From: Bacteroides sp.
GTDB lineage: Bacteria; Bacteroidota; Bacteroidia; Bacteroidales; Bacteroidaceae
Reading direction: 5' to 3'
Length of the DNA stretch: 22,817 nucleotides
NCBI GenBank assembly: GCA_019412865.1
Contig: DXOJ01000592.1
Coordinates: 1 to 22,817 of the forward strand
Positions 17,560 through 22,817 of this stretch are shown here, in pieces. Made by a program: the position numbers and the translations under genes. The stretch's first letter is position 1; the number at the start of each line of letters is the position of its first letter. The notes under the pieces were generated by a model that was not told the origin of the DNA, ran no database searches, and saw only the letters and a list, made by a program, of their open reading frames with translations.

Positions 17560-18664
17560 TGGAAGCGCTTTTCTTGGAACTGATACGAGTATCTATAGGT
17601 AAGGTAGTTTGTCTGTTACATACGCCTTCGGCTGAGGAATAGGAGGTTATGTATGCCATAGCTGAGAAGCAGGTATTAATAGGAGTTTGCTTTGATGGGA
17701 TGCAGAAACTGAACAAGCAACGACAGTTGGTGAATCTACCCATCGAATTGAAGATGCATAGCTTGGAATTACCGCAACGATTCAGAAACAGAATGAACTG
17801 ATGAATGAGCGATGCGGACAGGTGCAGACATTGTTTACGAAGCAGGGAGTGAGAAGCTGTATCTTTAAGGGACAGGCGAATCTTCCTTTTTATCCTTCTG
17901 AGTTATCTTCGCTTCGTCAGTCGGGCGACATCGACATCTGAATAGAGAATGGCAAGGAGCGTGTGATAGAGTTGGTGCGGAAACTGGCTCCAACGAAAGA
18001 GTTACGCGAGACGCATGCACATCTGGATGTGTTTGAGGATGTAGAGGTTGAGGCACATTATCGTCCTGAGTTGGTGTAGAACTTCGTAACCAACGTACGT
18101 CTGCAATGGTTCTTTGTCGAGATGGCTGAGGAGTGTTTTACACATAAAGAACGCATCCCAAACGAGGTTGGAAGGCACGAGATTGTGACCACTGCTTGAA
18201 CTTTCAATACTGTTCATCAGTTGACACATATCTTCCAACATTTTTACGGAGGGCGTGGGACTGAGGCAGTGTATGGACTACTATATGCTGCTGCAAGCAG
18301 CAGGTGGTGAGAGTGATAAGAACGTAGAGAAAGTTAAGAAGGAGGTGACTTCTTTTAACACGACGTGCTTTGCTAAGGCGTTGATGTGGGTGTTGGGGGA
18401 GATGTTTGAAGGTAACGCTAACTGGATGCTGTGAGAACCCAATGAGAAGAATGCTCGTTTCCTTTTGAATGAGATTATTCAGAGTGGTAATTTCGGTTAT
18501 AAAGATGAGCGGATAACTTTCGTAGGATGAATCCTTTGCAGAGTCTTGTCCGCATTACTCGAAAGAACTACTCCTACTCGCAATTCGCTTCTTTTGACTG
18601 GTTTTGGGGTTCGATGTGGCGTATCTGGCATTTCTGCGACCGTAAACTACATGGGTATGAATAA
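17559..18664 (+). pseudogene. NTP_transf_5-type nucleotidyltransferase family gene, decayed
   Basis: ATG 17559 overlaps the TGA of the ATP-grasp gene. The frame reads EALFLELIRVSIG...TPSAEE, then TAG (17640) where Trp is expected, then AIAEKQVLIGVCFDGMQKL. A shift near 17760 leads to IQKQNELMNERCGQVQTLF and RSCIFKGQANLPFYP...SLRQSGDIDI, the nucleotidyltransferase GDxD-type catalytic segment, ended by TGA 17939 (Trp expected). Further stops lie at 18077, 18197 and 18432. Frame changes near 18240 and 18520 give GLRQCMDYYMLL, EPNEKNARFLLNEI, SGNFGYKDER and a Trp-rich C-terminus ending at TAA 18664. Motif order fits the nucleotidyltransferase family (about 370 residues) common in Bacteroidales CPS loci. 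At least five stops and three frameshifts mean it is dead. The minus-strand ORFs in this interval are not credible. Confidence 0.82.
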
Positions 18665-18686
18665 TTTATGAAAACAATGTCTTGAT

Positions 18687-19340
18687 ATGATATATAAGTT
18701 CTTTAAGCGCCTGTTTGACGTGATTTGCGCCCTATTGGGCATTATAGGTACCAGCCCGATCTGGATTGTGAGCATCATCCTTACTGAGATTAGCGACCCA
18801 GGGCCGTTGTTCTACTTTGCCAATCGTGTGGGTAAGGACAACAAAAAGTTCAAGATGTGGAAGTTTCGCTCCATGCGTGTAGTTCGTGGAGCAAGTGAGG
18901 CGAGTCTTCGTCCAGAGCAGGATAGAATCTTCTGGTGGGGCAAGATTATGCGCCGACTGAAGATTGATGAACTACCTCAGCTCTTGAACATCCTTAACGG
19001 CACAATGTCAATTGTAGGCCCTCGTCCTGCAGCAGTTGATCAGATAGAGATTACTCGTGGTGGCGAGAATGCTATTGCTGCTACTGTACCTTGCGGACTG
19101 ACCTCTCAGTCGAGCTTGTGGGATTATATCTATGGAGATCAGTTCACCGAAGAGGAAGAGTACAACGAAAAAGTGTTACCTATCCGTCTGAAACTAGATG
19201 TGTATTATGTGAAGCATGCGAGCTTTTGGTGGGACATTTGTCTGATTTGGTGGACGGTATTGTCTATTCTTTATACTACTTGCGGAAAATATCCACAGTG
19301 GTTGCATGATAAATTGGTTGAATATTCAAAAACTGTATAA
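18687..19340 (+). CDS. initiating polyprenyl-phosphate sugar-1-phosphate transferase (small PGT)
   Basis: 217 residues of the monotopic bacterial sugar transferase family (PglC/WcaJ/WcfS type). It loads the first sugar phosphate onto undecaprenyl phosphate at the cytosolic face. The N-terminal re-entrant membrane helix is about 11-33. The catalytic core has DPGPLFYFANRVGK, KFRSM (59-63), the Asp94-Glu95 catalytic dyad in KIDELPQLLNIL, and SIVGPRP (108-114). The C-terminus (YYVKHASFWWDICLIWWTVLSIL) is the usual amphipathic tail. Length is close to WcfS-like enzymes; no N-terminal WbaP extension. It starts 22 bases after the nucleotidyltransferase pseudogene and ends 3 bases before the deacetylase. 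The sugar is unknown; HexNAc or a diamino sugar phosphate would be usual. Confidence 0.93.
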   Translation: MIYKFFKRLFDVICALLGIIGTSPIWIVSIILTEISDPGPLFYFANRVGKDNKKFKMWKFRSMRVVRGASEASLRPEQDRIFWWGKIMRRLKIDELPQLLNILNGTMSIVGPRPAAVDQIEITRGGENAIAATVPCGLTSQSSLWDYIYGDQFTEEEEYNEKVLPIRLKLDVYYVKHASFWWDICLIWWTVLSILYTTCGKYPQWLHDKLVEYSKTV

Positions 19341-19343
19341 GCG

Positions 19344-20021
19344 ATGAAATACTTAATAGTTGTAGCGCATCCTGATGATGAAACATTGGGAGCAGGCGCA
19401 AGTATGTGGAAGTGGGCACATAACGGAGATACTGTGGATGTATGCATCATGTGTACTGAGGCTAAGGCTCGCGCGTTCCGACCTGAAGACAATGAGTTGG
19501 AGGATGATACTAATGTTTCTAACAAGTTCTTGGGTGTAAATAAGATTTATGAGGGTACTTTCCCAAATATTGAGATGAATACCGTGCCTCATTTGAAACT
19601 GGTGCAGTTCATTGAGGCTGCAATCAAGGAGAGTGAGCCTGATGTTATCATCACTCATCATCCTGCAGACACGAATAATGATCACTTGCAGACGTCGATG
19701 GCATGTCAGGAGGCAATCCGCCTGTTCCAGCGTAGGCCGGAGGTGAAGCGTGTGAAGGAGTTCTGGTACATGGAGGTGCCTTCGTGTACGGAGTGGAAAA
19801 TCAATAACGCGATGGAGTCGTTCAACCCGAACTGCTATGTGGTGGTGGGCAAGGAGGGCGTTGATGCGAAGATCAAAGCTCTCTCGATGTACCGTGGCGT
19901 GATTCGTCCATATCCGCACCCTCGTTCTGCTGACTATATTACCGGTCTTGCTGCTATGCGAGGAGGCCAATGGAGGCAAATGTACTCAGAGGCATTTGAA
20001 GTGGTGCTTCGAGCATATTGA
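19344..20021 (+). CDS. PIG-L family N-acetyl sugar deacetylase
   Basis: 225 residues with the zinc motif AHPDDE (8-13) at the first beta strand and the third ligand in HHPADTNNDH (105-114, His114). This is the LmbE/PIG-L fold. Enzymes of this family remove N-acetyl groups from sugars (for example GlcNAc-phosphatidylinositol or lipid-linked GlcNAc). Placed 3 bases after the initiating transferase, it probably deacetylates the first lipid-linked HexNAc or a nucleotide-sugar-derived residue, exposing an amine that could then be modified. Both motifs are intact. Substrate is inferred from context only. Confidence 0.92.
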   Translation: MKYLIVVAHPDDETLGAGASMWKWAHNGDTVDVCIMCTEAKARAFRPEDNELEDDTNVSNKFLGVNKIYEGTFPNIEMNTVPHLKLVQFIEAAIKESEPDVIITHHPADTNNDHLQTSMACQEAIRLFQRRPEVKRVKEFWYMEVPSCTEWKINNAMESFNPNCYVVVGKEGVDAKIKALSMYRGVIRPYPHPRSADYITGLAAMRGGQWRQMYSEAFEVVLRAY

Positions 20022-20124
20022 TTTATAATAAATTACAGGTATTTGATCATGAAGATTTTTTTTGGCCAGTTTGGAAATTTGTAAGTTACTTGTTTTTGGC
20101 CACAAAAGACAGACAAGATACGAT

Positions 20125-20712
20125 ATGATAGAAATCAACAAAGAACTGCTTGATTCTCTCTTCGTACAGGCAGAGTCAAGCGACCGCAAGCGCATAAACC
20201 ACGACTTGCGTACAAGTCTAAATGATGGAGGACAACGTATGCTTAATGCTATGTTGCGCAGTACTATAGTGCCTATTCATCGCCATCCAATGAGTAATGA
20301 GAATGTGATATTGCTCGTTGGAAAGATGGATGAAGTGTTCTATGACGACAATGGTATCGAAACAGAGCGAATCCATCTCGATCCATCAAAGGGGAACTAC
20401 GGTTGTGTTGTTCCGCAATGTGCTTGGCATACCGTAGAAGTTTTGGAGCCTTGTGTTATTTATGAGGCAAAGGATGGCAAGTATGGTGAGGATGAAAGCG
20501 AAACACTTGATGAATATAAGTCAAAAAGGGATTTTGAATCATTTGAACATACTGGGTTCTCAAACTCTCTTGGTGACCTTAAAAAGAACATCGAATACCT
20601 TATAGGTATGGAACGACAGTCTGGTTCGATGGATGTAATCTCCCCTTTGTATGTCTCTCGTATGCTCAATGTCCCATTGGAAGATGTTGAGCAAGTTATG
20701 AAGGAACTATGA
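20125..20712 (+). CDS. wbuC: WbuC-family cupin metalloprotein with extra C-terminal module
   Basis: 195 residues from ATG 20125 (MIEINKELLD), the usual WbuC start. Upstream non-ATG extension to 20062 has no support. The cupin core has VPIHRHP (49-55), NENVILLVGK (59-67), a later CAWHTVEVLEP (99-109) with Trp101/His102, and DGKYGEDESETL. WbuC genes accompany fnlABC-wbuB in enterobacterial O-antigen loci; biochemical role unsettled. Residues about 140-195 are an addition beyond the usual WbuC end (about 135-160 residues). This part resembles the small ORF 34 bases downstream: residues 151-195 align without gaps to its residues 5-49, with 15 identities by my count. The 103-base leader upstream carries a T-rich tract and an 11-codon ORF fragment (20049-20084). 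Confidence 0.88.
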   Translation: MIEINKELLDSLFVQAESSDRKRINHDLRTSLNDGGQRMLNAMLRSTIVPIHRHPMSNENVILLVGKMDEVFYDDNGIETERIHLDPSKGNYGCVVPQCAWHTVEVLEPCVIYEAKDGKYGEDESETLDEYKSKRDFESFEHTGFSNSLGDLKKNIEYLIGMERQSGSMDVISPLYVSRMLNVPLEDVEQVMKEL

Positions 20713-20746
20713 TGAAGATATATAACCCTTTAATCAATAATTGAGT

Positions 20747-20902
20747 ATGATTACAGAAGAATTGAAAAAGCATGTAGTAGAATTTGTAGAAATGGAGCAG
20801 CATAGTTACTCAATGGATCTCATGATTCTTGAGTATGTAGCTCGCAGCCTCCAGATAACAAAGAAAGATGCTGCCGAAGCTCTCGAAACATTGAAGAAAT
20901 AA
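20747..20902 (+). CDS. 51-residue hypothetical protein similar to the WbuC C-terminal module
   Basis: ATG 20747 to TAA 20902 encodes a 51-residue charged, helical protein (MITEELKKHVVEFVEM...). It aligns ungapped with the C-terminal 45 residues of the upstream WbuC protein, sharing LKK, ME, S-x-SMD, YV-x-R-x-L, D and the final L. The downstream half reads like a small helix-turn-helix/winged unit (EYVARSLQITKKDAAEALETL), but this is not firm. It lies 34 bases after wbuC in the same direction. Length, strand and homology support a real gene. Function unknown. Confidence 0.65.
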   Translation: MITEELKKHVVEFVEMEQHSYSMDLMILEYVARSLQITKKDAAEALETLKK

Positions 20903-21004
20903 TAATGTTTATCTGTCAACAAAGTACTGCTAATGCCTGCGGTTCGACATAAGTCTACTGATAGCAACCACAATGAATTTTTCCTACATTTCCTATAAAA
21001 AACG

Positions 21005-21376
21005 ATGAGCATAATCTCGTTTACGTACCATAGTAATTTGGGTATTGTCCATAAGGAGTCATTTTTTCGGATTGCCACTATCCTTGGTGTGTCTGTCAGT
21101 AAATCATCAGATAAGCCTTATATGATTGAGAAGATCGACTCTTACGTCAAGTCAAATCCGATAGAGGTATTGGAAAAGCTTTGCGTGAAGGAACTGGCCC
21201 AGGAGTTTGTCAAGGCGTGTCCTAATACCTCTGTGGTAAAAGCTCCCTGCCGGATCGATACCCTAAAGATGTTTCTCTTGGTCTCTGTGTGTTATGACAA
21301 GAAGACGCGGAAGGAGAGTCTGCTGATGGTCGATGAACTACGGGAATTGTTTGCTCCCACCTTGATTCCGTCCTGA
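21005..21376 (+). pseudogene. hypothetical protein, first open segment of an interrupted gene
   Basis: 123 codons from ATG 21005 (MSIISFTYHSNLGIVHKESF). Composition is protein-like: amphipathic helices (YMIEKIDSYVKSNPIEVLEKL), CRIDTLKMFLLVSVCYD and VDELRELFAPTL. It ends at TGA 21374-21376 inside a Lys-rich run, and the same frame continues open for 160 codons, so this stop may be premature (a Trp-to-stop change is possible). I do not recognise the family; a SAP-like or small-helical N-terminus is a guess. It lies between wbuC-linked genes and wza, where Bacteroidales CPS loci often carry regulators, but it does not look like UpxY or UpxZ. Confidence 0.45.
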
Positions 21377-21947
21377 AAAAAAGTTCGGAAGAAGTCGAAG
21401 GAATTGGCGGTAGAACCGGATATGCCGATCATCCACCCTTTCAAAACAGAGATCTATGACTTTGACGGAATGTCCCTTGAGGAGATGCTCCAACGCTTTT
21501 TCGAGCATATTCTGGATGATGACCAGCTGACTGACGGTTACTTTGATGATGTTGATTCGAGGAGACCGGATGACAACCTTGAACTTTCCCAGAAGACTAA
21601 ATATTCAATGGCATTGGATTTGGTGACGGTTGTCCGTAGCCTTTACTACAATTCCCAGGTTAAAGTGTTTAGGGCGTTCCATAAATTCATCATAAAGGGT
21701 AATATATGGGTGACATGTTTCTGGAGCGTTTCGAGGAGAGTTATGGCAACATCTGTTTCGATGGTGGGGAGGTTGATTCTGACACCTTTGAATGGGGCTA
21801 TTATACCCTCAATGGCTTTGACAATGCTGGACTATAACGATCTCCATGTTTTTCTTTGATATCGCACGGAGGCTGGAGGTAGTTATAGGCCGTGAGGAGG
21901 GAGCGGAAACAAACCACCGGGCAAGCGGATACGAATTCTATAAATAG
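21377..21947 (+). pseudogene. continuation of the interrupted hypothetical region, frame-broken
   Basis: In frame with the preceding segment, codons after TGA 21374 read KKVRKKSKELAVEPDMPIIHPF...EIYDFDGMSLEEML...DDVDSRRPDDN... to about 21700, after which the frame becomes low-complexity and ends at 21859. Protein-like sequence continues in other frames: ATG 21706-21837 (MGDMFLERFEESYGNICFDGG..TFEWGYYTLNGFDNAGL) and 21846-21947 (MFFFDIARRLEVVIGREEG...YEFYK). The simplest reading is one or two genes broken by frameshifts near 21700 and 21835. The alternative is several small overlapping genes. No family recognised; low confidence. Confidence 0.35.
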
Positions 21948-21954
21948 CAAATGA

Positions 21955-22203
21955 ATGTCCAGAAAGAACGATCAGAATTTTATCGCCTTCTGTGATGAGT
22001 TAAAGGCGTATGTCCTGGAAAACCGTTATTTTCCGAATAGGCATACTCGTCTTTTGAACAAGATAAAATTTGTCTGTCGTAAGATCAATCAAGGCATACT
22101 AGAGAAGTGGAAACTGAAGATGTTCCTCGGCATAGCGGGATGCGGGATATGGACGGTCATATCGGAGGGCGAAAAAAGAAGGAACAGGAGGACCAGTAAG
22201 TAA
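21955..22203 (+). CDS. 82-residue hypothetical protein, possibly frameshifted at the C-terminus
   Basis: ATG 21955 opens a basic 82-residue protein: FCDELKAYVLENRYFPNRHTRLLNKIKF, then VCRKINQGILEKWKLKMFLGIA. The pattern of a helix, a FP-x-(n)-L-x-N-x-I-K segment and a basic helix resembles small helicase-associated-domain-like proteins of Bacteroidales (impression, not a match I can verify). After about 22133 the +1-shifted frame reads SGMRDMDGHIGGRKKKEQ to TAA 22199, which looks more like a natural basic C-terminus than the in-frame WTVISEGEKRR. A one-base indel is therefore likely. It lies just before the leader of wza. Confidence 0.5.
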   Translation: MSRKNDQNFIAFCDELKAYVLENRYFPNRHTRLLNKIKFVCRKINQGILEKWKLKMFLGIAGCGIWTVISEGEKRRNRRTSK

Positions 22204-22345
22204 GATACCTTGTCCTGCTTATCCGATTGAGCTGTAAAAGAAAAAGACCTTACCTAAGAATTCCAATAATATACCGTACTGGCCGGATGAAATGGGGATA
22301 CCCGGTCTTGCGAAAAATTGTATAACCCCAGCAAGAAAGAAATAT
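22204..22345 (+). promoter_or_regulatory. leader between the hypothetical ORF and wza
   Basis: 142 bases without a credible ORF. I see an A-rich stretch before the wza ATG (AAGAAAGAAATATATG) of the kind that supports translation starts in Bacteroidota, and a short GGGGATACCC palindrome. No convincing -33/-7 Bacteroides promoter, invertible-promoter repeats or terminator could be identified. Regulation of wza is therefore open. Confidence 0.3.
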
Positions 22346-22817
22346 ATGAAAAGATTGAAAGAATTATTCTATTGCGCATTGGCGACATTAATGTTTACAG
22401 GCTGCCAGTCCTACAAAAAAGTACCTTACCTGCAGGATGCTGAGGTCGTTTTGTACAGTACCCAGAACGAACAGCTTTATGATGCTAAGATCATGCCCAA
22501 GGACCTGCTGACGATAGTGGTGTCATGTACTAGTCCTGAATTGGCAGCACCTTTCAACTTGACAGTGGCTACGCAGAATAATGCTGCTTTGAGTTATACA
22601 ACTACTCAGCCAGTCCTACAACAATATTTAGTTGATAACGATGGTAATATCAACTTTCCGGTATTGGGTGAACTTCATGTTGGTGGCCTAACCAAGAAGG
22701 CAACCGAACAAATGATCGTTGAAAAGTTGAAACCTTATATTACTGAAACTCCTATTGTAACAGTACGTATGGTGAATTATAAGATTTCCGTGATTGGTGA
22801 AGTTGCCCGTCCCGGTA
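22346..22817 (+). CDS. wza: Wza-type outer-membrane polysaccharide export lipoprotein, 3' partial
   Basis: First 157 residues of a polysaccharide export protein, cut by the window end. A short positively charged N-terminus (MKRLKELF), a hydrophobic stretch and Cys20 after FTG form a lipoprotein signal peptide, so the protein should be lipidated and sent to the outer membrane. The mature part has YKKVPYLQDAE, then the Poly_export domain (IMPKDLLTIVVS..., about 50-140) with VDNDGNINFPVLGELHVGGLTKKATEQMI, then the start of a SLBB domain (YKISVIGEVARPG). It would form the outer-membrane channel for the capsule. It follows a 142-base leader, so it may begin a second transcript or another CPS locus. 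Confidence 0.92.
   Translation, partial: MKRLKELFYCALATLMFTGCQSYKKVPYLQDAEVVLYSTQNEQLYDAKIMPKDLLTIVVSCTSPELAAPFNLTVATQNNAALSYTTTQPVLQQYLVDNDGNINFPVLGELHVGGLTKKATEQMIVEKLKPYITETPIVTVRMVNYKISVIGEVARPG

Noticed and set aside
4754..17941. UGA read as Trp (alternative genetic code or recoding)
   Set aside because: Intact genes use TGG for Trp and TGA as a true stop (for example at 8111, 13335 and 17559). The broken genes also carry TAG, TAA and frameshifts.
19353..19979. Minus-strand ORF opposite the PIG-L deacetylase
   Set aside because: It lies fully inside a strong gene with intact zinc motifs and has no recognisable domain.
20049..20084. 11-codon ORF (MKIFFGQFGNL) before wbuC
   Set aside because: Too short to judge; it may be a gene-start remnant, but no continuation was found in any frame.
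20062..20124. N-terminal extension of the WbuC protein from a non-ATG codon
   Set aside because: The added residues have no family similarity and ATG 20125 gives the standard WbuC start.
20903..21004. Short ORF or regulatory element between the 51-residue ORF and the 21005 ORF
   Set aside because: Only a 21-codon ORF without features and no clear hairpin or promoter motif.
22204..22345. Invertible promoter before wza
   Set aside because: No pair of inverted repeats of suitable length was found within the gap.

Overview
The window is part of a capsular/extracellular polysaccharide (CPS) locus. It most likely comes from a Bacteroidales bacterium (Bacteroides, Parabacteroides or Prevotella type). 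The reasons are the gene content (Wzx, Wzy, glycosyltransferases, several ATP-grasp proteins, PIG-L deacetylase, WbuC cupin, Wza lipoprotein), the single-strand head-to-tail layout, and the A/T-rich translation starts without strong Shine-Dalgarno sequences. Every credible gene is on the + strand. Genus is inferred; nothing in the window fixes it.

Layout. (1) 1-4566: nucleotide-sugar supply. A 5'-truncated UDP-glucose dehydrogenase (UDP-GlcA) is followed by a complete three-enzyme UDP-N-acetyl-L-fucosamine set in the order capG/fnlC-, capF/fnlB-, capE/fnlA-like. (2) 4661-13946: an AT-rich assembly block. It holds a DUF1796-type gene broken by one stop codon, Wzx flippase, a glycosyltransferase, the Wzy-like polymerase, a second glycosyltransferase, a TupA-like ATP-grasp protein, a heavily decayed sugar-transfer-associated ATP-grasp pseudogene, a GT4 transferase and a CatB-type O-acetyltransferase. 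(3) 14038-18664: a markedly more GC-rich block. It holds a WbuB-like transferase, a cytosolic Asp-box/beta-propeller protein, a CarB-like ATP-grasp protein and a decayed nucleotidyltransferase; the last three genes are translationally coupled. (4) 18687-20902: initiating polyprenyl-phosphate sugar transferase, PIG-L deacetylase, WbuC cupin, and a 51-residue ORF that resembles the extra C-terminal module of the WbuC protein. (5) 21005-22203: small, poorly conserved and apparently frame-broken ORFs. (6) 22346-end: the start of a Wza-type export lipoprotein, cut by the window edge.

How it works together (inference from families): the initiating transferase loads the first sugar phosphate on undecaprenyl phosphate. 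WbuB and the other transferases extend it, probably with L-FucNAc and GlcUA among the sugars. Acetyltransferase, deacetylase and ATP-grasp enzymes decorate it. Wzx flips the unit, Wzy polymerises it and Wza exports it. The fnl genes, WbuB and WbuC also occur together in enterobacterial O-antigen loci, which supports an L-FucNAc-containing glycan.

The most notable observations are the cluster of independent pseudogenes, many of whose stops sit where Trp is expected, the duplicated WbuC C-terminal module, the intracellular Asp-box/ATP-grasp/nucleotidyltransferase cassette, and the sharp compositional mosaicism. I found no CRISPR array, rRNA, tRNA, intact IS element or transposase.
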